Part shown: positions 38,545-47,900 of the stretch, one piece after another
How the letters are laid out: every line of letters starts with the position of its first letter
Position numbering within the stretch: position 1 is the stretch's first letter
Source: Lewinellaceae bacterium
GTDB lineage: Bacteria > Bacteroidota > Bacteroidia > Chitinophagales > Saprospiraceae
DNA: 64,000 nucleotides
Direction: 5' to 3'
Assembly (NCBI GenBank): GCA_020636215.1
Contig: JACJYG010000009.1
Span: 1-64,000, forward strand
Translations under genes and position numbers: made by a program
The notes under the pieces: model-generated
What the model was told of the DNA's origin: nothing
Databases searched by the model: none
What the model saw: only the letters and a program-made list of their open reading frames with translations

Positions 38545-39300
38545 TCAGGCTTTGTAAATCCTGCTGATCAGGTTATCGATGATGTACCCTTTTGCCCTGG
38601 AATAAAAAGTGTCCATCTCTTCCAGGTAGCGGTGGTAAAGGAAGTTCAGCGCCAGTCCGGCTATTAACGCCACCAGCGTGGTGTCGAAAGCGACGTTGAG
38701 ATGGCTGGTAATGGCCGGCATGCCTTCTTCGGTCCGGGCCAGGTGCGCCATGCCAATAGAAGTCGACAATCCGATCAGCGTACCGATAAAGCCCAGGGAT
38801 ATCACAGCGCTCAGCAGGTACCGTATGGTCTCCAGCTTGCCCTCCAGTTCTTCCTTGCTGGTGTCTACCTGGGCATTGAACACTTGAAGCGTCTCACCCA
38901 CCGACTGGTCGTTGCGGTATTGTGTACAGGCTTTTTTGATAAAATCAGATACCAGGTAACTATTGCCGTTTTTCTCCATTTGAATGGTATTCAACTTGAT
39001 CTGGGCAACTTCTTCCGGGGACAGCACCAGTTGGTCCCGGACCGGCAGCAAACCCAGATTGAAGCCCTGGTATTGGACTTTAATGAATTTCCGCTGTTCA
39101 ATCAATTCGAAAATGCTGTAGGTGAACACCGCATAGATCGCTGCCTGTATATACCCCTGGTTGGATCCTCCCAGCGCTTCCACTACGCGGTGCAGCCCGG
39201 AACCGGGTGTGAATAGATTACCCATCAGGATCAGCAACAGCCACAGGAGGGCCGCTGCAAGCAGGCTGAAAATCATTTGAATGCTTTTGGTCTTAAACAT
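38545..39300 (-). CDS. MotA/TolQ/ExbB-like proton channel subunit
   Basis: A 251-residue protein with hydrophobic segments near 8-28, 50-65, 160-185 and 205-225 and a soluble loop between the second and third. The LSAVISLGFIGTLIGLSTSIG and HLNVAFDTTLVALIAGLALNFLYH segments are typical of the MotA/TolQ/ExbB proton-channel family. It lies 5 nt after a TolR/ExbD-like gene, so the pair should form an ion-driven motor in the inner membrane. Its cargo is not known. It lacks the long cytoplasmic tail of ZorA, which argues against a Zorya defence system. Confidence 0.87.
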   Translation of the reverse strand: MFKTKSIQMIFSLLAAALLWLLLILMGNLFTPGSGLHRVVEALGGSNQGYIQAAIYAVFTYSIFELIEQRKFIKVQYQGFNLGLLPVRDQLVLSPEEVAQIKLNTIQMEKNGNSYLVSDFIKKACTQYRNDQSVGETLQVFNAQVDTSKEELEGKLETIRYLLSAVISLGFIGTLIGLSTSIGMAHLARTEEGMPAITSHLNVAFDTTLVALIAGLALNFLYHRYLEEMDTFYSRAKGYIIDNLISRIYKA

Positions 39301-39305
39301 GGCCC

Positions 39306-40196
39306 TTAGTTTTTGATGAATTGAAATGTACCGTCTGCTTTCAGGCGTACCGTGCCCAGCAAGACGCGTTTATCACTCAAAATCACATCCTTGGAAAAGG
39401 ATTCTCCTCGCTCCTGGCGCTGGCTGTCTTTAGTGTAAACCAGGCCGCTGACCTTCACGGAACTGTGCTTTTTCACACTTTCCTTGAATTGTGCGTATAG
39501 CTTGTACTCCCCGGGAATGATCGCACCGAATTGCCGTACCGCCTCCTGGGTGGTTCGCAGGTCATTGCCAAAAATCCGGTTCCGGGATTTTCCGCTGTCC
39601 CATTCCCCGATTGCCCGGTCTTTTTTCCGGCCGCCGTACACACAGTCGCTTCCTTTGCAAACAAACAAGTCCACGTTGTCGCTCAGGTCTCTCCAACTGA
39701 TCTCAAAGGAGACATTGCAAGGCACGGATGGAGCATCGCCCTTGTATACCGGCGGAGCTTCCACCGGGCTCTTCGGATTTTCCACCGTAGGATTGGCTTT
39801 TGGATCCTCAACCTTGGGCTTTTCCGGTTCTTTGCTGGCAGGGCTTGGCAAGCTGCCCCGGTCCGGTTGCCGCGCCGGTTCTTTGGCCACGGCGATGCGG
39901 GCCGGTTGTGGCGTCGGCTGGGGCGGAGCAGGAGAGGGCTTCGCTCCCGGCATTGCCTTGTAATCGACCAGCAATGCAAATAAGGTGTCTCCTGCCTTTT
40001 TGCGCCGAAGACTGTCGTCCAGCGATCCAAAAATCTGCATCCGGGTGGTGTCAAAGTAGACCGCTGCCTGTTGAACTTTTGCGGCTGGCGCTCCTCCTTT
40101 TGGTGTTATAATAAAGAGAAAGATCACTGCGCCAAGAGCACTGGTCAGCAGGTCCAAAAAGGACAGGTTGAATAATTCAGCTTTTCTCCTTGACAT
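39306..40196 (-). CDS. TolR/ExbD-like protein with periplasmic beta-domain
   Basis: Start taken at the ATG at 40196 (MSRRKAELFNLSFLDLLTSA; 296 aa) because it gives the TolR/ExbD layout of a short cytoplasmic N-terminus, one membrane helix (about 11-30) with a conserved-position Asp (D15), and a periplasmic C-terminus; a longer frame from 40391 overlaps the neighbour and looks spurious. A Pro/Lys-rich linker (about 85-150) leads to a domain (about 160-296) with ISWRDLSDNVDLFVCKG and GEYKLYAQF, reminiscent of the DVDLHV-type beta-sandwich of YfaP/DUF2135 proteins. It overlaps the zinc-ribbon gene by 20 nt and sits 5 nt before the channel gene. Confidence 0.8.
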   Translation of the reverse strand: MSRRKAELFNLSFLDLLTSALGAVIFLFIITPKGGAPAAKVQQAAVYFDTTRMQIFGSLDDSLRRKKAGDTLFALLVDYKAMPGAKPSPAPPQPTPQPARIAVAKEPARQPDRGSLPSPASKEPEKPKVEDPKANPTVENPKSPVEAPPVYKGDAPSVPCNVSFEISWRDLSDNVDLFVCKGSDCVYGGRKKDRAIGEWDSGKSRNRIFGNDLRTTQEAVRQFGAIIPGEYKLYAQFKESVKKHSSVKVSGLVYTKDSQRQERGESFSKDVILSDKRVLLGTVRLKADGTFQFIKN

Positions 40197-40482
40197 AATT
40201 CGTAGCTTTTGAGGTGAAACCCTGATCCGAGCGCCCCTGAGGGCCGGAGCCCCGGACAGTTGAACGGCTGGGTAATGGGAAATGGCATTCCAGGCATTTT
40301 TCCCCGTCGCCCGGTGTATCGCTGCCGCAATTCCGGCAGGAGACAATGGTTTTGGGGGCTTCCAGCGGGTCGCCTGTCCAGCCTTCATCATCCTGATGGG
40401 TGAAATGGCCTTTCATGTGGCAATGCACACAGCGCTCAGTTCCATCTTCATTGATGGTGAAGCAGTTATTACAGATCAGCAT
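40177..40482 (-). CDS. Double zinc-ribbon protein
   Basis: A 101-residue soluble protein. Four CxxC knuckles, C4-C7, C18-C21, C49-C52 and C63-C66, make two zinc ribbons. The tail (67-101) is basic and looks disordered. No enzyme motif is visible, so a cytoplasmic adaptor or regulator is likely. Its 3' end overlaps the start of the TolR-like gene by 20 nt, a strong hint of co-translation. A zinc-ribbon partner is not typical of the standard Tol or Exb systems. Confidence 0.8.
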   Translation of the reverse strand: MLICNNCFTINEDGTERCVHCHMKGHFTHQDDEGWTGDPLEAPKTIVSCRNCGSDTPGDGEKCLECHFPLPSRSTVRGSGPQGRSDQGFTSKATNYVKEKS

Positions 40483-40570
40483 AGTGCTTTTGGGTTTGTC
40501 AGGAACAGCAAAATGGGAGGGCTTGCCTTTTTCATTTTGCGGTTCTGTATTCTATATTTTACATTTCAAA

Positions 40571-41314
40571 TCAGTACCGGTCTCCAAACTTGAAGTGGTA
40601 TTCATAGCCCACTGATAAAATGGTGGAACGGTTCAACTGCTCGCCTTTGAAGGCGCCGAAGAAGTCATTGGCGTCCTTGTAGCGAGGGTTAAAGGAGTCT
40701 TTTAGTCCGGAATCCCAGGTGACGTTGAAGGTGATTTTACTGTTATCGTTGACGGCAAAAACCAGGCCCGGCGATACCTGGAAGCCCATTTGTATGGAGC
40801 GGTAGTCTTCGTTCAGGCCGTTGCCGAAGGCAATGGTGTAGTTCTGTACATCTGTTTCATCGGTGCCGAAGTACTGGGTTTCCTCGTCGAGTTTTCCGCC
40901 CAGGCCGATGTTGAAGGAGGGGCCAATCGCAAAGGAAAGCGCAAAGCGGTCGCCGAGGTATTTGCGGTAGCCTACCAGAACCGGAATGGAAACGAAGTGC
41001 AGCTTTTCCCGCCCGGTAAAGAAGCCGGTGCCGAAGTCGTCCTCAAAGTTGTCTGTCTGGTATTCGCCGCCTTTCTGGATGTATTGAATCCCGGTACTGA
41101 GGGTGAAGTTCTGGATCTCAAAACCGAGGCTTGCCCCACCGTTAAGGCCGAAAACAGAGCTGGAGCCAGGGTATAACTCCGCCAGGTCTTCGGTGTACTT
41201 GAACTTGGAAAAATTACCGCCGCCGCTGGCGCCGATGAAGAAAGAGTTATTCTGGGCTTCAAGAAAGGTGAGGCTGAAGAATAACAGCAGAAGGGCTGTG
41301 ATGTGGGTTTTCAT
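40571..41314 (-). CDS. Outer-membrane beta-barrel protein (PorT-like)
   Basis: A 247-residue protein with a signal peptide (MKTHITALLLLFFSLTFLEAQ) and alternating beta-strand pattern from the start (FFIGASGGGNFSKFKY, GLNGGASLGFEIQNFTLSTGIQYIQKGGEY, VSIPVLVGYRKYLGDRFALS) to a C-terminal strand ending VGYEYHFKFGDRY with a penultimate aromatic. The layout is the PorT/OmpA-type barrel common in Bacteroidota. It lies 88 nt upstream of the zinc-ribbon gene, same strand, so it may share a transcript with the TolQR-like genes. Confidence 0.85.
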   Translation of the reverse strand: MKTHITALLLLFFSLTFLEAQNNSFFIGASGGGNFSKFKYTEDLAELYPGSSSVFGLNGGASLGFEIQNFTLSTGIQYIQKGGEYQTDNFEDDFGTGFFTGREKLHFVSIPVLVGYRKYLGDRFALSFAIGPSFNIGLGGKLDEETQYFGTDETDVQNYTIAFGNGLNEDYRSIQMGFQVSPGLVFAVNDNSKITFNVTWDSGLKDSFNPRYKDANDFFGAFKGEQLNRSTILSVGYEYHFKFGDRY

Positions 41315-41695
41315 AGCTAGATTGTTTTGATTGGTTACAGAATCAGTTTGAAAGGGGAAGCATGAATTAGGTTGCTTAAGGGTGGAATGCGATCGCTTGT
41401 GAAATACACCACAAAGAAACGGGCGGGAAGTGTTAAGGGATGTTATGGATGGGTTACGCTTTTCTTAAGCGGAGGGGTTTAACGTGCTGTTAAGGAAGGG
41501 GTTAAGGGAATTAACAAGAACATAAATTGGAAGAGACTATTGGAGCGCCTGGAACACCAAACGGCCCGCTGGGCCGTTGCTTAGGCGTTTAGCCCCTGAT
41601 TCACATGACTCAACCCGCCGAAGCCCACAGTTCATATGGGGCTTCGGCGGGGATTTTTTGATTCTTAAGTAAAATTCGCATACAAAGAAATAGGC
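41315..41695. other. Intergenic region with strong plus-strand terminator
   Basis: A 381-bp gap between two minus-strand genes. It is rich in TTAAG/TTAAGG words (about 41370-41520), has a perfect hairpin AACGGCCC/GGGCCGTT (about 41561-41579), and ends with a strong terminator (41614-41659). No protein-coding frame is convincing; a plus-strand small RNA is possible. Confidence 0.5.
41614..41659 (+). terminator. Strong intrinsic terminator on the plus strand
   Basis: CCCGCCGAAGCCC and GGGCTTCGGCGGG (41614-41626 and 41639-41651) form a perfect 13-bp GC-rich stem with a 12-nt loop, followed by ATTTTTT. The T-run is on the plus strand, although both flanking protein genes are on the minus strand, so it either ends an unannotated plus-strand transcript or serves as a bidirectional stop for the minus gene that ends at 41696. 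Confidence 0.8.
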
Positions 41696-43945
41696 TCACT
41701 CCGCCCGCACAAACCGCAGCACCACCGGCGCCTGCCCTTCCTCCAGTACCTCGATGGAATACAGCCCCGGCGCCAGCTGGCTAACCGCCCACTCCAGGTT
41801 CGACTCGTCAGGAAGCCACTCGCGGGTTTCCAGGATCTGGCCGAGCTGGTTGCGCAGCCGTACCTCCAATCTTCCGGATGGAGTAGGCATTACACCTTCT
41901 CCGGGCTTCTGCTCAGAGGTTCGGGTACGGGCCAGCGTCAACACTTCCCGCGCCGGGTTTGGATAGAGGCTGATGTTCCGTTCCCTGGCAGCCGGCGTAG
42001 CGGTTTCAACCGGCAACTGCGCAATTGGCAGGCTGCCCCCGCTGAAGCTCACATTGGTGAATACGGCATCGGCTGGTGTTCCATTGAAATTGGTAAAGGC
42101 GCCAAAGCCCACTTCGAGGCAGCTCCCCAATGGAATCATCTTAGCCGTTACAAAGGAGAAACTCAGTCCGTTAAAGGAATAGTAGCCGAAGAACCAGTTG
42201 CCCTGCCGCGTCAACCGCAGCCAGTAGGGCGCCGGTTTGCTGAAGAAGTTAATGGTTTTATTCGCGCCGGCCACCGAGCGGGATTCAAAGCGCACCATAT
42301 TACTTAAGTTGGAAAACATGCCCACCATCCGGCTGCCGGGGGCCATATCTTCCCGTGCCACCACACCTGCATATCCGGAAGGGGTAACACTCTGCACCCG
42401 GACGGTTACTGCAAAATCGCCGCACAGCTCCTGGCTGATGAGCGCGAGGTTGTCGGCGTTCAGGGAATTGTTGTTGGAATTGGCCTGGATGTTGAAAGCC
42501 GGTGGGCTCTGGGCCGGGTCGTACTGATAGGTATTGCCCGCCCCCGCGTTACCGATGTCTTCACTATCCAAGGGCCCCGGCAGGGGAGGATTGCACTGAA
42601 CGGTGACCACAGCCATACAGGAACTAGAGTTGCCATTGACATCCGTCACGGTTAAGGATACCGGATTGTCGCCTTCCTGGGTACAATCGAAAGTGTTTGC
42701 ATTCAGGGCAAAGCCGGCTATTCCACAGGCATCATTCGAACCGTTGTCTATTTGGGAGGCAAGAATGGAAACCGTTCCGCTCCCATCCGGTTGAACCGTA
42801 ATGTTCTGGCAGATTGCATTGGGAGGCTGGTTATCCACCTTCGTCACCGTAAACGTGCAGGAAGAAGTGTTGCCACTGTTATCCGTTGCCGTCAGTGATA
42901 CAGGTACTGAACCAGCGCCGGTAACAATGGATCCGGCAGGAGGAGACTGGGTGACAGCCGGCAGGCCGCAGTTATCATTGGCAGTCGCCAAAAGCGTGTA
43001 ATTGGGAAGGGATGCAGAGCAGTTATTACCTAATGCCAGTGTCTGTCCTCCCGGACAGGAAATCGTTGGGGAGACAGTATCATTTGCACAATTTGGCGGC
43101 GCCGCAGTAATGTTTTTGTACTGCACGTTAACCACCAGCAATTGCGAATTATCGGTAGTACAGACGGCAATCGGCTCTTTGGACTGGTTGCTTAAGAATT
43201 GGTAGGTAACGGTGGTATCTACACCCAAATCCAATCCCAGATACTGAATCGCTACATCCGTAACATCCAGCCACCCCAATGGAGCTATTTTTGCATCGAG
43301 CCGTTTTTCGCGGTATTCCGTACTTTGTTGGCGCAGGACGTCAAAGGTGCCGCCGGGAATGGCCAGGGTGCCAAAGGCATTAACTGCATCAAGCCGGCTA
43401 ATGGAAACCCTGATCCGCATCGAGTCGGCGTTAAACGGCAGTAGCCCTACGCCTGGCAGGAGGCCCGGCGAAAAAGGTACCAGTAGCCCCGAGCTTGTTT
43501 GGTTGATGTCAAAGAAATTGAGGGGGGCTTGTTGTTGAACGAGCGGCGGGTTAAATTGGGCAACCAGATCGATGCCTAACAGGAGCGGGTCTGGGCCCGA
43601 AAGGCCCAGCATGGTTACCTGATTGCCGGATGCGTTCAGGTATACATCCACATTGCCGCCGGGTTTTTGATACAATAAGTTAGCCGATGGGAAATATAAG
43701 GATTCGGGGCCTGCCTGCGGGGGGAGAAAAATTTGTTGCCAGGTAGCGGAAGCTTGCAGGTTGCTGAAATCCCATTGCTGGGGGCCGCCGGGGGCTGTCA
43801 TAACTATCCCTTGGGGCTGGTTATCTATCTTAAAAAACAACGTATCTCCTACCGCCGGAAATACGGCGTTGGTGATCGTGATCTGGGCCGTCGCCGGTAT
43901 CAGGAGGCCCATCAGGAACAGACACAAAAGTCCAATGTTTTTCAT
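41696..43945 (-). CDS. Secreted protein with T9SS sorting domain and HYR-like repeats
   Basis: A 749-residue exported protein: signal peptide MKNIGLLCLFLMGLLIPATAQ; N-terminal region (about 22-290) of unknown fold; then two cysteine-containing HYR/Ig-like segments (DTVSPTISCPGGQTLALGNN; DNQPPNAICQNITVQPDGSG) with conserved DNCG or DACG; a lectin/glucanase-like beta-region (about 455-640) with VTVRVQSVTPSGYAGVVARED; and a C-terminal T9SS type A domain (NISLYPNPAREVLTL ... LAPGLYSIEVLEEG ... LRFVRAE). It should cross the outer membrane by the type IX system and sit on the cell surface. No enzyme motif is visible; adhesion or binding is likely. Confidence 0.88.
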   Translation of the reverse strand: MKNIGLLCLFLMGLLIPATAQITITNAVFPAVGDTLFFKIDNQPQGIVMTAPGGPQQWDFSNLQASATWQQIFLPPQAGPESLYFPSANLLYQKPGGNVDVYLNASGNQVTMLGLSGPDPLLLGIDLVAQFNPPLVQQQAPLNFFDINQTSSGLLVPFSPGLLPGVGLLPFNADSMRIRVSISRLDAVNAFGTLAIPGGTFDVLRQQSTEYREKRLDAKIAPLGWLDVTDVAIQYLGLDLGVDTTVTYQFLSNQSKEPIAVCTTDNSQLLVVNVQYKNITAAPPNCANDTVSPTISCPGGQTLALGNNCSASLPNYTLLATANDNCGLPAVTQSPPAGSIVTGAGSVPVSLTATDNSGNTSSCTFTVTKVDNQPPNAICQNITVQPDGSGTVSILASQIDNGSNDACGIAGFALNANTFDCTQEGDNPVSLTVTDVNGNSSSCMAVVTVQCNPPLPGPLDSEDIGNAGAGNTYQYDPAQSPPAFNIQANSNNNSLNADNLALISQELCGDFAVTVRVQSVTPSGYAGVVAREDMAPGSRMVGMFSNLSNMVRFESRSVAGANKTINFFSKPAPYWLRLTRQGNWFFGYYSFNGLSFSFVTAKMIPLGSCLEVGFGAFTNFNGTPADAVFTNVSFSGGSLPIAQLPVETATPAARERNISLYPNPAREVLTLARTRTSEQKPGEGVMPTPSGRLEVRLRNQLGQILETREWLPDESNLEWAVSQLAPGLYSIEVLEEGQAPVVLRFVRAE

Positions 43946-44135
43946 ATAGCATTGTGATTTTAGGAAACACTACAAAACCTTGTGAAAAAGGAGAAGGGGG
44001 GCTAAAATGGGGAAAGTATATTCTTTGTAAAATTAAGTGGAAGTATCTATAAAGTGAAAGAAAGTTGTCACAAGATTTATAATACGCTGTTAAATAACTG
44101 AAATAACCAATGAGGCAACCTGGGTTTGTAGAAAT

Positions 44136-44176
44136 AAAAAAGCCCAAGCAATTGATAAACAACTACTTGGGTTTTT
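44136..44176 (-). terminator. Terminator of the tRNA transcript (possibly bidirectional)
   Basis: CCCAAG (44143-44148) and CTTGGG (44166-44171) form the stem. Read on the minus strand it is followed by CTTTTTTATT; read on the plus strand by TTTTTATT. It lies directly downstream of the tRNA-Pro gene. Confidence 0.75.
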
Positions 44177-44181
44177 ATTAA

Positions 44182-44256
<75 letters not shown>

Positions 44257-44290
44257 AAAAAGCCGTCCTTCCGGTGCGGGTACGGCTTGG

Positions 44291-44365
44291 TGGTCATTAC
44301 TGGATTCGAACCAGTGACCTCTGCTCTGTCAAAGCAGCGCTCTAAACCAACTGAGCTAAATGACC
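44291..44365 (-). tRNA. tRNA-Val (anticodon GAC)
   Basis: 75-nt cloverleaf on the minus strand. Acceptor GGTCATT pairs with AATGACC with discriminator A; anticodon stem CTGCT/AGCAG encloses TTGACAG, anticodon GAC; T-arm ACTGG-TTCGAAT-CCAGT. No CCA is encoded. It is the first gene after the promoter at 44417. Confidence 0.93.
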
Positions 44366-44923
44366 TGAAAACAGCCTTGAAAAGACTCAAATTACTGCGC
44401 TTTCGCAGAGCGAGTGCAAAGATAGCAAAATCCTCTGTTTTGGAAAAAGCTTGTTCCCTATTTTTTCGCCCGAAATGAATTAACGTATTTTAGGAAAGCG
44501 GAGTATGGCTTAATAAATTGCCTGGGTGGTGACAGGCTGAAAGAAACTGCCACCGCTTATCTGTGTATCTTCACTAGCCCACCAAAATTATTTATCCACA
44601 TTTTGTTGAAAAAATAGCCCGTTCAGGCCGTGTAAAAGTCCTTCCTGGCCCTTACATTTATCATCCTAAAGTTTACCTATCCAATGCGCTATTTCAGTCG
44701 GCAGTAAACAGTGGGCAGTTAGCAGCTCCCGGTTCTCACTGGTTTCAATGCATTGCATCCTGAAAATCTACCCTGTTTAGTGCCGATGGAGCTAGTCAAC
44801 AGCTTTAAAAAAATATTTTAACCCTGAATCAGAATGGCCTGCCTTCGACTTGCAAGGCAGTACCTAATTCTTTTTCTTTAGTAAGAATGGGGGACACTTT
44901 AAACACAAAAAAATTCTACGAAT
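44366..44923. other. Long intergenic region upstream of ribonucleotide reductase
   Basis: A 558-bp region. The left end holds the tRNA promoter. Near 44700-44725 occurs the CAGT(G)GGCAGT word that recurs at 48921-48938, a dispersed short repeat. A weak hairpin (GGTGG...CCACC, about 44525-44562) is present. I looked for a cobalamin riboswitch, since the downstream gene is B12-dependent, and see no convincing B12-box pattern. No gene seen. Confidence 0.55.
44417..44450 (-). promoter_or_regulatory. Bacteroidota-type promoter of the tRNA-Val/tRNA-Pro transcript
   Basis: Minus strand: TATCTTTG (44417-44424), an exact TAnnTTTG -7 element, with a T-rich -33 region about 19 nt upstream. It is about 50 nt from the first base of tRNA-Val and nothing lies between them. 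Confidence 0.7.
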
Positions 44924-47900
44924 ATGGAAACACCAGCAGTGCAAAAAGAGAAACGGCCCGGGAACGCCAAAACCTATTCCTACGAAGAAGCCTATAAGGC
45001 TACCGTAGAATACTTCGGCGGTGATGAACTGGCAGCCAATGTATGGGTGAATAAGTACGCACTGAAAGATTCTTACGGAAACCTATATGAGCTGACGCCG
45101 GATGATATGCACCGCCGTATCGCTTCGGAAATCGCCCGAATCGAGCAGAAATACGCCAACCCTTTGTCCGAGGAGGCCATCTATCAGGTGTTGAAAGATT
45201 TCAAATTCATTGTCCCCCAGGGTAGCCCTATGGCGGGTATCGGCAATCCCCATCAGATCGTTTCCCTCTCCAATTGTTTTGTCATTGGCAATGATGCCGA
45301 TTCTTATGGCGGCATCGTCAAGTCGGATGAAGAGCAGGTTCAACTAATGAAGCGCCGGGGTGGAGTGGGGCAGGATCTGTCTCATCTTCGGCCCAGTGGA
45401 ACCCCGGTGCTGAACAGCGCACTGACCTCCACGGGAATCGTTCCTTTTATGGAGCGCTATTCCAACTCTACCCGCGAAGTAGCCCAGGGCGGCCGTCGGG
45501 GCGCTCTGATGCTAACCGTCTCGATCAAACATCCGGATGCAGAGGGCTTTATCGACGCCAAGCTGGAACAAGGCAAGGTGACCGGCGCCAACGTTTCGGT
45601 CCGCATCGATGATGCCTTCATGAAAGCGGCTCTGGCCGGCAAGCCTTACGTCCAGCAATACCCCGTGGATGCGGAGGTGCCGAAAATGAAAAAGGAGGTC
45701 GATGCCTCGAAGTTGTGGAACAAGATCATCCACAATGCCTGGAAGTCCGCCGAACCGGGGGTGCTGTTCTGGGATACCATCATCCGGGAATCAGTGCCGG
45801 ATTGTTATGCAGGCCTGGGCTTTCGGACGATCTCGACGAATCCTTGCCTGACGGGCGATACTCTAATTGCCGTGGCCGATGGCCGGGGGCACGTGCCCAT
45901 CCGGCAACTCGCGGTAGAAGGCCTGGATATCCCTGTCTACTGCCTCAACGACAAAGGCAAACTTGAAATCCAGATGATGCGAAATCCCCGGTTGACGGGC
46001 AGGCAAAAGAAGGTGTATAAGATTACTTTGGATGATGGCTCAACCATTCGGGCCACTTCGAACCATAAGTTTCGCTTGAAAAATGGACATTACCGGGAAG
46101 TGAGAGATCTAGAGCCGGGGGATAGCCTGATGATCTTAACTAAATTTCAGGGGCCGGTTGTCAATGAAGAGGGCAGGAAACAAACGGATTATTGGTGGTT
46201 GAATAATGGTGCATTCCGGTCAAATAAGTCTGAACACCGCTTGATCGCTGAATATTATCAAAAGCGAGAATTGGAAAAGGGCGAAGTTGTACACCATATA
46301 GATTATGATAGCTTAAACAATCATCCGGATAACCTCGAGGTCATGTCGGTGGAGGCGCATAATGCGCTGCATCAGGCGGATATGCTAGGAACTCAAAATC
46401 CTATTTTTAAAATCAAGGCTGACCCTGTGAGGTTTCGGCAGTATAGCAGGAGGATGTCGGAGGCAACTTCGGGCTTGAAAAATGGAAAAGCATACCAACT
46501 GACTAATAAGGAGTTGTTTGATAAAGCGCTTGAACTAACAAGCCAGTTAGGCCGGCGTTTTTCCAAAAGGGAATGGCAGGAGTTTGCTAAAGAACATAGC
46601 CTTCCCATGTCATTTTCCAAATTCAGGCAACGGTCTTTCGGCTCGGTTAAAGAGCTGTCCATTCTTGCTGCCATTGAATTAGAAATAGAGCAATTTAATG
46701 AAGATCCGCGCCTGGCCCGCACGCTGATTCGTGCTCAATGCCAGGGCTACGAAGCCGTTATTCAGGCTAATGAAGTCCAGGTGAAAAAGCAGTGCGAGCA
46801 TTGTGGCGGTTCATTTTGGATCAATTACCATCGCCGTGAGATATCCTGTTGTTCATTTGAGTGCCATAATATCCATCTCAACACGAGTGAAGAAATTAGA
46901 AATAAGCGAACAGCTTCGGTAAATAATGTTTTTAAAGATAAAGGGGAAGAGAGTAAAGCGCGTCAATTAGAGATATTTACTCGCCTCAAATATAAACTAA
47001 ACCGAAATCCCATGGTGAAAGAGTGGGAATCGGCGTGCAAGGATGCGGGTATACCGTTTCGCCTGAGAACCAAACATGGTTTTGATTCCTTTACAGAGCT
47101 TAAAACAGAAGCCGAATACTATAACCACAGGGTCCAATCTATAGTATTCGACGGGTACGAGGATGTCTATAATGGGACAGTGGATCAACACCATAATTTC
47201 TTTGCTGGCGGTTGGGCGTCGGCAACCAGAGATGGCAAACAGAAACTGGTCTATTTGAATCAGAAAAATTGCGGCGAAATTCCACTTTCTCCTTATGATA
47301 GCTGCCGCCTATTGGCTATTAATCTTTACGGCTACGTGGAAGAACCTTTCACCGACAAAGCCTGGTTCAACTTCGAGAAGTTTGCCGAGCATGTTCAGAT
47401 CGCTCAGCGCATGATGGATGACATCATCGACCTGGAGATCGAGAAGATCGACCTCATCCTGGATAAGATCGAAAAGGACCCGGAGCTGCCGGAGATCAAG
47501 GCTACGGAGCACCGCTTGTGGGAGAAGATCCTCAAAGCCTGCACCCAGGGGCGCCGCACAGGGGTAGGCATTACAGCGGAAGGGGACATGCTGGCTGCGC
47601 TGGGCCTGCGCTACGGCAGTAATGAAGGCATCGACTTTTCGGTTAAAGTGCACCGTACGCTGGCAGTCAGCGCCTACCGTGCTTCGGCAGTTATGGCCCG
47701 GGAGCGAGGGGCTTTCCCGGTCTACGATTCCGAACGGGAAAAGAACAACCCCTTCATCCAGCGGTTGCGGGATGCCGACCCGGCGCTATACGAAGAGATG
47801 CTGGCGCATGGCCGGCGGAATATCGCCTTGCTGACCATTGCGCCTACCGGCACTACCAGTCTGATGACACAGACGACATCCGGCATCGAGCCGGCCTTCC

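Noticed and set aside
40197..40391. Longer N-terminus of the TolR-like protein
   Set aside because: This stretch overlaps the zinc-ribbon gene, is not family-like, and the ATG at 40196 gives the expected N-terminus and helix.
38545..40482. Zorya-type phage defence (ZorAB)
   Set aside because: The channel protein is only 251 aa without the ZorA tail, the partner lacks an OmpA-like domain, and no helicase or nuclease gene is adjacent.
44366..44923. Cobalamin riboswitch upstream of nrdJ
   Set aside because: The GGTGG...CCACC hairpin lacks the conserved B12-box and core segments.
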